64,000 nt of DNA from an uncultured Devosia sp. Its GTDB lineage: Bacteria; Pseudomonadota; Alphaproteobacteria; Rhizobiales; Devosiaceae. The notes under the pieces were generated by a model, which made no database searches, was not told where the DNA came from, and saw only the letters and a list, made by a program, of their open reading frames with translations. Position numbers and translations under genes: made by a program. This document shows, in pieces, positions 1-8,226 of this stretch. Positions within the stretch are counted from its first letter, which is position 1. Every line of letters starts with the position of its first letter. Where the stretch lies: NCBI RefSeq assembly GCF_946479885.1, contig NZ_CAMLHM010000016.1:1-64000 (forward strand), in the 5' to 3' direction.

Positions 1-125
1 ATGATCGTCGTCATCATGGTCGTCGTCATCGTGGTCATCATCATCATGGTCGTCGTCGTCGTCATCATCATCATCATCATCATCATCGTCGTCATGATCA
101 TCATCGTCGTGACCGTGATCATCGT
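1..125. repeat. Degenerate GAT/GAC (Asp) trinucleotide tract with CAT/CAC (His) interruptions
   Basis: On the minus strand the tract is almost only GAY and CAY codons, including a run of nine consecutive GAT/GAC codons. It is coding and encodes the acidic tail of the gene at 1-336. Such tracts can change length by slippage in steps of three. Confidence 0.75.
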
Positions 126-336
126 CGCCGTGACCGCCCTGGCCGCCACCCTGGCCGCCGCCTTGACCGCCGCCCTGGCCGCCGCCGCCACCATGGTCTT
201 CGGAGTTACCCTTCATTTCTGAATTGGAACCGCCGTTATTTGACCGATCATTCGCCAAGGCCGACGTGGCTACTGACGTCAACAGACCAGCTGCCAAGAC
301 CGCAAGTATTCCTCGAAAACCAAACACGCGTGACAT
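1..336 (-). CDS. Secreted Gly/Gln- and Asp/His-rich repeat protein (partial, 3' end outside window)
   Basis: The frame read on the minus strand from an ATG at 336 stays open to the window edge (112 codons, no stop seen). It starts with a hydrophobic signal peptide (MSRVFGFRGILAVLAAGLL, cleavage probably after ATSALA), then an Asn/Ser stretch, a run of GGGQ units (about residues 49-68), then mostly Asp with spaced His from residue 70 on. GAGG lies a few bases before the ATG. The protein should be exported. The acidic and His-rich tail could bind divalent metal or be a disordered polyelectrolyte, but no catalytic domain is visible. No close family is recognised; C-terminus unknown. Confidence 0.7.
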   Translation of the reverse strand, partial: MSRVFGFRGILAVLAAGLLTSVATSALANDRSNNGGSNSEMKGNSEDHGGGGGQGGGQGGGQGGGQGGHGDDDHGHDDDDHDDDDDDDDDDDDDDDHDDDDHDDDDHDDDDH

Positions 337-428
337 AATAACCTCGCAAATTTGCCCCACGCATGTGATAATAAACCTGTGGAAATGCGGGCGCACTGGA
401 CCTCCGTCGCCTGAACTTTCCATCATCG

Positions 429-444
429 TGCGACCATGGTCGCA
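429..444. promoter_or_regulatory. Perfect 16-bp palindrome in the gap before the aldo/keto reductase
   Basis: TGCGACCATGGTCGCA is a perfect 16-bp palindrome in the 283-bp gap between the divergent genes starting at 336 (minus) and 620 (plus). It could be a regulator site serving either gene. No regulator gene is adjacent, so the assignment is speculative. The rest of the gap shows no clear promoter. Confidence 0.3.
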
Positions 445-619
445 TCCGTTGGTCTGATGCTTATTTGGGTCACGTTCCCCTGTTGGCCCAACGCTCACCC
501 GCCTGCGCTCCAGCGTGGAATCGGCTGCCGTGGCGCAAAAGGCGTTTCCTGCCTTCGCGGGGATGACCCCTTGGTTTATGTAATGTTCTCGTTTGCGACT
601 GATTCAGGGGATGCTGCCG

Positions 620-1672
620 ATGGAATACCGCTATCTTGGTCGCTCGGGGCTCAAGGTTTCCGTGCTCACTATGGGTACCGCTGCCTTTGGCGGCACCGAG
701 AAATGGGGGCATGCCGGGCAGGAGGATGCGACGCGGCAGATCGACCTCTGCCTCGATGCGGGCATCAACGTGCTCGATACATCCAATATCTACAGTGCCG
801 GCGTCTCCGAGGAGATGATCGGCGTCGCCCTCAGCCAAAGCGGGCGCCGCCAGCGCATGCTGGTTGCCACCAAGGTGCGGTTCAATACCGGGACGGGCCC
901 CAATGACGGCGGGCTCAGCCGGCATCACATCATCGCCCAGGCCGAAGCGAGCCTGCGTCGCCTCAAGACCGATGTCATCGATCTCTACCAGGTGCATGAA
1001 TGGGACGGCATGACGCCCATCGAGGAGACGATGGAGGCGCTCGATACGCTCGTGAAATCAGGCAAGGTCCGCTATATCGGCTGCTCGAACTATTCGGGCT
1101 GGCATATCAGCAAGGCTTTGGCCGCCGCCGGTGCCCGGCACGGCGAGCGCTTCATTTCCCAGCAGATCCACTACACGCTGCATTCGCGCGAGGCCGAATA
1201 CGAGCTAGTGCCGATTTCGCAGGACCAGGGCCTGGGCATCCTGGTCTGGTCGCCGCTGGCGGGTGGTTTGCTGAGTGGCAAGTACCGGCGCGATGGCGGG
1301 CCGAAATCGGGGCGGCATGTCGGTGGCTTCCGCGAGCCACCGGTCTATGACTGGGACAAGCTCTACGACATCGTCGATGTGATCGTCGGCGTCGCCCATG
1401 CGCGCGGCGTTTCGGGCGCCCAGGTGGCGCTGGCCTGGCTGCTCGGCCGGCCGGGCGTCACCTCGGTGATCATCGGCGGCCGCAGCGATGCGCAGTTCCA
1501 GGACAATCTGCTTGCTGCCGAATTCAAGCTCAGCTCAGAGGAACGCGCGCGGCTTGATGCGGTCAGCCAGCCGCCACTGATCTACCCCTACTGGCATCAG
1601 AACTTCACCGCGGCTGACCGACTGGGCCAGATCGACCTCGACCTCATCGGACCCTATGTTGAGGGCGCCTGA
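620..1672 (+). CDS. Aldo/keto reductase
   Basis: Predicted cytosolic NADPH-dependent oxidoreductase of 350 residues with the AKR (beta/alpha)8 pattern. The catalytic tetrad is visible as Asp53 and Tyr58 (LDTSNIYSAG), Lys85 (VATKV) and His126 (YQVHEWD). The C-terminal GRPGVTSVIIGGRS motif is the cofactor-binding end. The ATG at 620 is chosen over an in-frame upstream codon because AGGGG sits about 9 bases before it and MEYRYLGRSGLKVS is the usual family start. Substrate is unknown; the sequence resembles the YajO/YdjG-like group more than sugar-specific members. First gene of an operon with 1-nt spacing to the next gene. Confidence 0.93.
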   Translation: MEYRYLGRSGLKVSVLTMGTAAFGGTEKWGHAGQEDATRQIDLCLDAGINVLDTSNIYSAGVSEEMIGVALSQSGRRQRMLVATKVRFNTGTGPNDGGLSRHHIIAQAEASLRRLKTDVIDLYQVHEWDGMTPIEETMEALDTLVKSGKVRYIGCSNYSGWHISKALAAAGARHGERFISQQIHYTLHSREAEYELVPISQDQGLGILVWSPLAGGLLSGKYRRDGGPKSGRHVGGFREPPVYDWDKLYDIVDVIVGVAHARGVSGAQVALAWLLGRPGVTSVIIGGRSDAQFQDNLLAAEFKLSSEERARLDAVSQPPLIYPYWHQNFTAADRLGQIDLDLIGPYVEGA

Positions 1673-1673
1673 T

Positions 1674-2357
1674 ATGACTGATTTCCTGTTCGAGCCTTAC
1701 GCCCCCACCACCATCCCGATCGCGCGCGGCGGCCTGTTCGCTGTGCGCCGGGTCTATTGCGTGGGGCGCAACTATGCCGAGCACGTTGTCGAGATGGGCA
1801 ATGACACGCGCGATCCGCCATTCTTCTTCGGCAAGCCGGCCGACGCCATCGTGGTCGGCGGCGGCGCTATCCCCTATCCGCCGCAGACCGGGGATTTCCA
1901 CCACGAGATCGAGCTGGTTGTCGCCATCGGCAAGGATGGCGCCGACATCGCGGCATCGGATGCGCTCGACCACGTCTATGGCTATGCCGCCGGGCTCGAC
2001 ATGACGCGGCGCGACCTGCAGGCCGTGGCCAAGAAGGCCGGACGCCCGTGGGAAATGGCCAAGAGCTTCGACTCTTCCGCCCCCATCGGCACCATCGAAC
2101 CGGCGAGCGCCATCGGCCATCCCGACAAGGGTGCCATCACGCTTGATGTCAACGGCACCGAGCGGCAGCGCGGTGACCTCGGCGACCAGATCTGGAACGT
2201 GAGCGAGACCATCGCCTATCTCAGCCGCTTCGTGACGCTGCGGGCTGGCGACATCATCCTGACCGGTACGCCGGCTGGCGTGAGCGCAGTGGTGCGCGGC
2301 GATGTCTTGGAAGGCCGCATCGAGGGTGTGGGCACGGTCAGGACCAGGATCATCTGA
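1674..2357 (+). CDS. Fumarylacetoacetate hydrolase family protein
   Basis: 227 residues, the size of single-domain FAH proteins, which are metal-dependent hydrolases, isomerases or decarboxylases acting on beta-keto acids or oxaloacetate-like substrates. Motifs: VGRNYAEH near residue 31, FFGKPADA, metal ligands in FHHEIELVV (Glu78, Glu80) and Asp109, then LTGTPAGV. The ATG at 1674 follows the preceding stop by one base, with GAGGGCG upstream. Its stop overlaps the next start (TGATG). The substrate cannot be read from sequence; fumarylpyruvate-type hydrolase or oxaloacetate decarboxylase are both possible. Confidence 0.92.
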   Translation: MTDFLFEPYAPTTIPIARGGLFAVRRVYCVGRNYAEHVVEMGNDTRDPPFFFGKPADAIVVGGGAIPYPPQTGDFHHEIELVVAIGKDGADIAASDALDHVYGYAAGLDMTRRDLQAVAKKAGRPWEMAKSFDSSAPIGTIEPASAIGHPDKGAITLDVNGTERQRGDLGDQIWNVSETIAYLSRFVTLRAGDIILTGTPAGVSAVVRGDVLEGRIEGVGTVRTRII

Positions 2358-3445
2358 TGCCCGTCTGGTCACCCCAGCAGGATGCGGCGCTGGTCGCCGT
2401 CTCCAATTGGCTCAAGGACAAGAACGGTCCCCAGGTGTTCCGGCTGTTTGGCTGGGCGGGGACCGGCAAGTCGACGCTGGCAGTGCATCTGGCGCAGGAT
2501 GTGCGCTCGGTCAAATACGCGGCGTTCACCGGCAAGGCGGCGCTGGTCATGCGCAAGCGCGGCTGCAAGGGCGCCCAGACCATCCACAGCCTGATCTATA
2601 CGCTGGTCAGCGAGAAGGAAGGCGAGCCGCGCTTCGTGCTCGACGACGAAAGCCCCGCCGCCGATGCCGATCTCATCGTCATCGACGAAGTGTCGATGGT
2701 GGATGAGCAGCTGGGCAAGGATCTCCTCAGCTTCGGGGTCAAGGTGCTGGTGCTGGGCGATCCGTTCCAGCTGCCACCGGTGCAGGGGGCGGGCTTCTTC
2801 ACCGCCGACGAGCCCGACATCATGCTCACCGAAATCCACCGGCAGGCGGCAGACAACCCGATCATCCATCTCTCTATGCAGGTGCGTGAGGGCGGCTTTC
2901 TCGAGCGCGGTTCCTATGGCGACTCCATCGTGGTCGGGCGCGACAATGTCGACCGCAATGCCGTGCTCGAGGCGGACCAGGTGCTGGTCGGGCGCAACAA
3001 GACGCGGCTGCAGTACAATGACCGGCTGCGCGAGCTCAAAGGCCTACCCTTTCACGAGCCGGTTGAGGGCGACCGCATGGTGTGCCTGAGGAACAATCCG
3101 CGCAAGAAGCTGCTCAACGGGCAGATCTGGATCGTCACCGAGACCACCAAGCGCTCCAATGGCAAGTGGAGCCTGCTGCTGGGCGCCGATGAGGGCAAGG
3201 GCGAGGCGCGCGTGCTGACGCACAAGGCGTTCTTTTCGGGCGAGGAAGACGCCATGAGCTGGCCGGAGCGCCGCCAGTTCGACGAATTCACCTTTGGCTA
3301 CTGCCTCACCGTCCACAAGGCGCAGGGCAGCCAGTGGGACAATGTCTATCTGTTCGACGAGAGTTTCGTGTTCCGCGAAGAGCGGGCGCGCTGGCTCTAT
3401 ACCGGCATCACCCGCGCCGCCGAAAAGATCACGGTCGTCTCGTGA
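2357..3445 (+). CDS. ATP-dependent DNA helicase, RecD/Dda-like SF1 family
   Basis: 362-residue P-loop NTPase. Walker A is GWAGTGKST (residues 32-40), Walker B is VIDEVSM (Asp110, Glu111), and GDPFQLPPV (134-142) is the motif III region. The UvrD_C_2-type C-terminus holds TVHKAQGSQWDNV and YTGITRA. The size and architecture match stand-alone Dda-like SF1B helicases, which unwind DNA 5' to 3' and act in repair or restart; it lacks RecBCD partner domains. It overlaps the previous gene by one base and the next by four, so it is translationally coupled to metabolic and transglutaminase-like genes, an unusual setting for a helicase. Confidence 0.9.
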   Translation: MPVWSPQQDAALVAVSNWLKDKNGPQVFRLFGWAGTGKSTLAVHLAQDVRSVKYAAFTGKAALVMRKRGCKGAQTIHSLIYTLVSEKEGEPRFVLDDESPAADADLIVIDEVSMVDEQLGKDLLSFGVKVLVLGDPFQLPPVQGAGFFTADEPDIMLTEIHRQAADNPIIHLSMQVREGGFLERGSYGDSIVVGRDNVDRNAVLEADQVLVGRNKTRLQYNDRLRELKGLPFHEPVEGDRMVCLRNNPRKKLLNGQIWIVTETTKRSNGKWSLLLGADEGKGEARVLTHKAFFSGEEDAMSWPERRQFDEFTFGYCLTVHKAQGSQWDNVYLFDESFVFREERARWLYTGITRAAEKITVVS

Positions 3446-4332
3446 CCCTGCTCCAGGTGCGGCACGAGACGATCTACCGCTATGCAAGACCGGTCCAGTT
3501 CGGCGAGCATCGCATGCTGCTGCGGCCGCGCGACAGCATGGAGCAGACGCTCGAGAGCTTCGGCCTCGCCATCCGCCCCAAGCCGGCGACGCTGCGCTGG
3601 ATCCACGATGTGTTCGGCAACGGCATCGCCATTGCCAGCTTCGACCAGCCGGGCGAGGAACTGCATATCGTCGCCAACATGGTGCTGGAACACACGCCGG
3701 AACTGACACCGGCCTTCGAGATCGACCAGCGCGCCAAGAGCTATCCGTTCGACTATGGCGATATCGACGCCATCGATCTTTCGCCGAACCTGCGCCGGCA
3801 GTTCCCCGAGGAAACAGAGGTCGATGCCTGGGCGCGGCGCTATCTCGATCCGCGCGGCGTCACCAATACCGGGCATCTGCTGGCCAATATCACCATGGGC
3901 ATCAAGGAGAGCTTCAAATACCTCCGCCGCTATGATCCGGGTACGCAGCGGCCCGGCCAGACGCTTGCCACGCGCCAGGGCACCTGCCGCGACTTTGCGC
4001 TGCTGATGATCGAGGCAGTGCGTTCGCTCGGCCTCGCGGCGCGCTTTGTCACCGGGTACCTCTATTCACCGGCCCGGGACGGCAATCACCGCGGTGGCGG
4101 CGCCACCCACGCCTGGTGCCAGGTTTACCTGCCGGGCGCCGGTTGGGTCGAGTTCGATCCGACCAACGGCATTATCGGCACGCGCGACCTGATCCGTGTC
4201 GGCGTCGCCCGCGAACCGCGCCAGGCCATCCCCATTGCAGGGACCTTCGTGGGGAGCAAGGAGGATTACCTCGGCATGGATGTGGAGGTGATCGTCGAAC
4301 GCGTCACCAGCCTGCAGGACGGGATGGGGTAG
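3442..4332 (+). CDS. Transglutaminase-like superfamily protein with Bact_transglu_N domain
   Basis: The GTG at 3442 overlaps the helicase stop (GTGA), giving 296 residues that start TLLQVRHETIYRYARPVQFG, typical of the Bact_transglu_N beta-sandwich (about 1-90). The catalytic triad of the transglutaminase/protease fold is present: Cys182 (GTCRDFA), His223 (THAWCQVY) and Asp239 (EFDPTNG). Members are thought to be cysteine peptidases or amidases rather than crosslinkers. No signal peptide, so probably cytosolic. Last gene of the operon starting at 620, convergent with a second member at 4495-5331. Confidence 0.9.
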   Translation: MTLLQVRHETIYRYARPVQFGEHRMLLRPRDSMEQTLESFGLAIRPKPATLRWIHDVFGNGIAIASFDQPGEELHIVANMVLEHTPELTPAFEIDQRAKSYPFDYGDIDAIDLSPNLRRQFPEETEVDAWARRYLDPRGVTNTGHLLANITMGIKESFKYLRRYDPGTQRPGQTLATRQGTCRDFALLMIEAVRSLGLAARFVTGYLYSPARDGNHRGGGATHAWCQVYLPGAGWVEFDPTNGIIGTRDLIRVGVAREPRQAIPIAGTFVGSKEDYLGMDVEVIVERVTSLQDGMG

Positions 4333-4345
4333 AATTTTGCGGTGG

Positions 4346-4409
4346 CTCGATCTGGCCACACCCACCGCACGGTACCTCCCCCTTGACGGGGGGAGGCTAG
4401 GAGGGGGCG
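4346..4409. repeat. Dispersed palindromic repeat, plus-orientation copy
   Basis: The core at 4374-4409 (CCTCCCCCTTGACGGGGGGA, then GGCTAGGAGGGGG) matches the copy at 8677-8721. The CTCGATCT leader is separated from it by about 20 extra bases. It forms a GC-rich hairpin just after the transglutaminase-like gene and pairs with an inverted copy 28 bases away. Confidence 0.7.
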
Positions 4410-4436
4410 TTGGGAGCCCCGATATCTGGGCTAAAC

Positions 4437-4473
4437 ATCCCCCACCCTTGATCCCTCCCCGCAAGGGGGAGGG
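4437..4473. repeat. Dispersed palindromic repeat, minus-orientation copy
   Basis: CCCTCCCCGCAAGGGGGAGG (4453-4472) forms a hairpin with a GCAA loop. Read on the minus strand it continues into a GGGTGGGGG tail, the counterpart of the GAGGGGG tail of the copy at 4374-4409. The two copies face each other between convergent genes and may also act as a bidirectional terminator. Confidence 0.65.
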
Positions 4474-4494
4474 TGTCGACTGAAACAGCGGTTC

Positions 4495-5331
4495 CTAGTC
4501 CCGCACCACGCTCACCGCATCGGTGGTCCATTCGCCGCCTCGGTCGCCATCGATGGCCTCGCTCCATACCTTGATGGGCTGGGGGAGAACCTGGCCATAG
4601 ATGGTGGCAAAGGCCGTGTCGGCCGCGTCGCGCCCGCAGCCGATGCGCACCATGCCGTCGAGCGCCGCCATGCGGGTCGGATCGAACAGGTACCAGCGGT
4701 CGCCCAGATAGGCCTCGAACACGGCGTGAAAATCCTGCGGTTCGAGCTGCCAAGCGTAGCAGGAGACGAAGCGCGCCGGGATGCCCAGGGCGCGGCAGAA
4801 GGTGATGCCCAGATGGGCGAAGTCGCGGCAGACCCCGGCCCGCAGGGAAAACGTGTCGGATGCGGTGGTCGTCGTGTCGCTGGTGCCAAAGAGGTAATCA
4901 ACCTCGCCATTGATCCAGTTGCAGATTTCGACCACCCGGCCGAAGCCGGGTGCGACATTGCCGAATTGGCGCGTTGCAAAGCGCGCCAGCTGGTCGGACG
5001 GGCAGTAGCGCGACGGGTTGAGGAACGGCAAGGTATCGAGCGGCAGTGTCGCTACGGGCACCTCATCGAGCCGGGCCGGCGCCTGGTGCAGCGGGTCAAG
5101 CTCGATCTCGGCGGCATAGCGCAGCTGGACCAGGCCCTTGGGCGCCGTCAGCCGCAGGTAGCGGTTGCCGCTTTCCTCCGAGGTCTTTTCATCGGCGGCG
5201 ATGTCGGGCGTGATGGTCAGCTGCTCGCTGAGCACGCGCTGCCGGCCGCCATGCATGGCCTCGATATTGAAGATCAGCGTCGCGCTTTCAGCAACGTCGT
5301 AGCCGATCTCGCATCCTATGGAAAAGCGCAA
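4495..5331 (-). CDS. Transglutaminase-like superfamily protein
   Basis: 278 residues with an N-terminal beta-rich domain and a transglutaminase-like core. Triad: Cys168 (AGVCRDFAHLG), His202 (DFHAVFEAYL) and Asp217 (LFDPTRMA). The start is a TTG at 5331 with GGGGG about six bases before it and the usual family opening (MRFSIGCEIGYDV). It is a distant paralogue of the protein at 3442-4332 and convergent with it, so the pair may work together on peptides or amides. No signal peptide. A GGAAC at about 5387 on the minus strand followed by CGGT is only a near match to an EcfG-type promoter. Confidence 0.87.
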   Translation of the reverse strand: MRFSIGCEIGYDVAESATLIFNIEAMHGGRQRVLSEQLTITPDIAADEKTSEESGNRYLRLTAPKGLVQLRYAAEIELDPLHQAPARLDEVPVATLPLDTLPFLNPSRYCPSDQLARFATRQFGNVAPGFGRVVEICNWINGEVDYLFGTSDTTTTASDTFSLRAGVCRDFAHLGITFCRALGIPARFVSCYAWQLEPQDFHAVFEAYLGDRWYLFDPTRMAALDGMVRIGCGRDAADTAFATIYGQVLPQPIKVWSEAIDGDRGGEWTTDAVSVVRD

Positions 5332-5606
5332 CGCAAACCCCCTGGTTGTCCTGCCGTCAACCGTGTGGCCTGTCGACAGGTTCCCGCGGGGCGACTGATA
5401 TCGCCAAACTGTCTTGCACTCATGTCGGCGTCATAACAAAGCCAAACTTGGGCTCCTGCATGATGAACTGGGAGTTTTCTCGCCAAGTAGGCCAAATTGC
5501 TGACATTTCCTGCGTCGGCTGCGCTTGCGCATCGCAGGCCAATACCCCATCTTGGCCGTAGAGATTTCCGAACAGCATCAGGTCGATAACCCGCCACGGA
5601 GGCAAT

Positions 5607-8120
5607 ATGCAGCACGATACCCCCCTGATCACAACGATCGTCGCGGGTCTGGTGCTGGCCTATATCTTCGGCATGATCGCCAATCGGCTGAAAATGCCGC
5701 CGCTGGTGGGCTACCTTTTCGCCGGTATTCTGGCTGGTCCCTATACGCCCGGCTTCGTGGCCGATCAGGCGCTGGGGGCGGAACTGGCCGAACTCGGCGT
5801 GATCCTCCTCATGTTCGGCGTGGGTCTGCATTTTTCGCTCAAGGACCTGATGAGCGTGCGGGCGCTGGCCATTCCGGGCGCCATCGTGCAGATCGGCTTT
5901 GCCACCCTGCTCGGCCTGGGCCTCGCGCTGCTGCTGGGTTGGGATATCGGCGCCGGCCTGCTGTTCGGCCTGGCTTTGTCGGTCGCCTCCACCGTCGTGC
6001 TGCTCAAGGCCTTGCAGGACAAGCGCCTGATCGAGACCGAGCGTGGCCGCATCGCGGTGGGCTGGCTGATCGTGGAAGACCTTGCCATGGTGCTGGCGCT
6101 GGTGCTGATTCCCGCCATTGCCGGGCTCAACGGCGCCGATACCGGCGTGCATGATCCCTTTGTCTCCTTTGTCGAGCGCCTCATTGGTGGCTCCGTGGGC
6201 ATCTGGGGCGTGCTCGGTCTCACCATCGTCAAGGTCGCCGCTTTCGTCGGCTTCATGCTCATCGTCGGCCGCCGGGTCATTCCCTGGGCTCTGCATGGCA
6301 CGGCCCATACCGGCTCGCGTGAACTGTTCCGGCTGGCCGTGCTGGCGATTGCGCTGGGCGTGGCCCTGGGTTCGTCGGTGCTGTTCGGCGTGTCGCTGGC
6401 GCTGGGTGCGTTCTTTGCCGGCATGATCCTGAGTGAGAGCGAGCTGTCACACCGCGCCGCGCAGGAGACGCTGCCGCTGCGCGACGCCTTTGCCGTGCTG
6501 TTCTTCGTCTCGGTCGGCATGCTGTTCGATCCCTCGATCATCATCACCAATCCGCTGCCGGTCATCGCCACGGTCTTCATCATCGTCATCGGCAAGTCGG
6601 TGGCGGCCTTTGCCATCGTGCTGCTGTTCAAACGGCCGGTGGGCACGGCGCTGACCATCTCGGCTTCGCTGGCGCAGATCGGCGAATTCTCGTTCATTCT
6701 CGCCAGCATGGGTGTCAGCCTCGCCATCCTGCCCCCGGAAGGCCAGGACCTGATCCTGGCCGGCGCGCTCATTTCCATCGTGCTCAATCCGGTGGTGTTC
6801 TGGGTGCTCGACCTGCTCAAGCCGCGCTTTGAAGCCAAGGCGGCGCAGCGCAAGGCGGAGAAATCCGAGCGCGACGGCGTTCGCATCGAGCCCACCGAAA
6901 CGACCGCGGCAGCGGAAGGTCCGGCCACGTCGGATGCGCCCAGCGAGGCGGCGGTCGATCGGGGGGCCCCTGGTGCCGACGACGATACCGGCGAGCCGTC
7001 GCACCAGAGCGGCCACACCGTGCTGGTGGGGTATGGCCAGGTTGGCCGTATCGTCGCATCGGGCATCAAGGCGGATGGCGGCGGGCTCGTGGTGATCGAG
7101 GATTCCGATCATGACGTGGCCGCGGCGCGGGCCGAAAATCTCGAGGTGATCTTCGGCAATGCGGCGAGCGAGGATGTGCTCAAGCTCGCCAACCTGTCCC
7201 AGGCGCGCAACCTCCTGGTTGCCATCTCCAATGGGTTCGAGGCCGGCTCCGTCTGCGAATCCGGACGCAAGCTCAATCCGGGCATTTCCATCATCGCGCG
7301 GGCCTATTCGGAAGAGGAAGAGACCTTCCTGCGCAGCCTGGGGGCCACCGCGGTCATCCGTGGCGAGCGCGAGATCGGCAAAGGCATCCTGACCTTCCTG
7401 CGTGGCGACAGCAGCGCGGTGGCCGCGCCGGCCGTGCCGGTGCCCGAAGAGCCCAAGCTGCCCGTCGTCGAGAACCTGCTGGAAAAGGCGGCGGCGGTCG
7501 TGCCTGTCGCCGCAGCGCCGGTGGTCGAGGCTGTCTTGCCGACAACGGTCGTCATCGACGCTGAAGCGGCCCCCGCCGAACCGGCCGAGGCCGCGCCGGT
7601 GGAAGCCGCCGCCACCGTGGCGGCCGACGCGGTGATCGAATTGCCCGGCCCGGTTGCAGAGGCCGAGCCTGAGGCGGAGGTTGGGGCGACGCCGGAGCCG
7701 GCCGAGGCCACTGAGCCCTTGCCCGCCGAGCCCGCCGCGACCCCGTCGGAAGCGCCGGCTACACCTGGTGACCCCGTGGTCATCGATGCGGTCGAGACCG
7801 CTTCTGTCGCGGACAGCGTGATTGAACTGCCCGGTCCGTCATCGGAAGGCGAGCCACCAGCGGCCACGCTGGAATCGGTGGCGACCACGCCCGCGGTTGG
7901 CGAAGCGCCGGCGGCGATTGACGAGATTGTCGTGACCAGGCCGGACGACGCGGCGCCCGCACCTGCCCCGGTGACCGAGACCGAGGCTGAAATCGCGGCG
8001 GAAACCGAGGCCGAGGCAGAAGCCGAGACCAATGAGGGCGGTATCGCGCCGCCCGAGGATGAGCCCGATGCAGCGGAACGGCCAGTGGTACCACCGGTCG
8101 TGCCGGAACCCAAAAGCTAG
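5607..8120 (+). CDS. Kef-type cation:proton antiporter with TrkA-N domain and long Ala/Pro/Glu tail
   Basis: 837-residue inner-membrane protein of the CPA2 family (KefB/KefC/YbaL type), which exchanges K+ or Na+ for protons. About residues 1-400 are hydrophobic with around a dozen membrane segments (LVGYLFAGILAGPYTPGF, LSVASTVVLLKAL). After an Ala/Pro linker, a Rossmann TrkA-N domain begins near residue 469 (HTVLVGYGQVGRIVASG) and senses nucleotide. From about residue 605 to the end there is a 230-residue low-complexity tail of Ala, Pro, Glu and Val. GGAGG lies five bases before the ATG. The tail is far beyond the usual family length. Confidence 0.9.
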   Translation: MQHDTPLITTIVAGLVLAYIFGMIANRLKMPPLVGYLFAGILAGPYTPGFVADQALGAELAELGVILLMFGVGLHFSLKDLMSVRALAIPGAIVQIGFATLLGLGLALLLGWDIGAGLLFGLALSVASTVVLLKALQDKRLIETERGRIAVGWLIVEDLAMVLALVLIPAIAGLNGADTGVHDPFVSFVERLIGGSVGIWGVLGLTIVKVAAFVGFMLIVGRRVIPWALHGTAHTGSRELFRLAVLAIALGVALGSSVLFGVSLALGAFFAGMILSESELSHRAAQETLPLRDAFAVLFFVSVGMLFDPSIIITNPLPVIATVFIIVIGKSVAAFAIVLLFKRPVGTALTISASLAQIGEFSFILASMGVSLAILPPEGQDLILAGALISIVLNPVVFWVLDLLKPRFEAKAAQRKAEKSERDGVRIEPTETTAAAEGPATSDAPSEAAVDRGAPGADDDTGEPSHQSGHTVLVGYGQVGRIVASGIKADGGGLVVIEDSDHDVAAARAENLEVIFGNAASEDVLKLANLSQARNLLVAISNGFEAGSVCESGRKLNPGISIIARAYSEEEETFLRSLGATAVIRGEREIGKGILTFLRGDSSAVAAPAVPVPEEPKLPVVENLLEKAAAVVPVAAAPVVEAVLPTTVVIDAEAAPAEPAEAAPVEAAATVAADAVIELPGPVAEAEPEAEVGATPEPAEATEPLPAEPAATPSEAPATPGDPVVIDAVETASVADSVIELPGPSSEGEPPAATLESVATTPAVGEAPAAIDEIVVTRPDDAAPAPAPVTETEAEIAAETEAEAEAETNEGGIAPPEDEPDAAERPVVPPVVPEPKS

Positions 8121-8226
8121 GCTCTTGTCAAAGGCTTGGGCGCTGGCGCATAGAGTTTGACGGGCGGCAGGTCCGCTCGATCGCGTACGGTGCGCCCGAT
8201 TGGCGTGGCGGGAGTAAGTTGGGCCG

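Noticed and set aside
1..222. Open frame on the plus strand rich in Val, Ile and Met
   Set aside because: It is the complement of the Asp/His coding tract; the minus-strand frame has a signal peptide and ribosome site.
5316..6308. Minus-strand frame of 330 codons overlapping the Kef start region
   Set aside because: His/Gln/Asp-rich shadow composition, no homology, and it crosses the antiporter promoter region.
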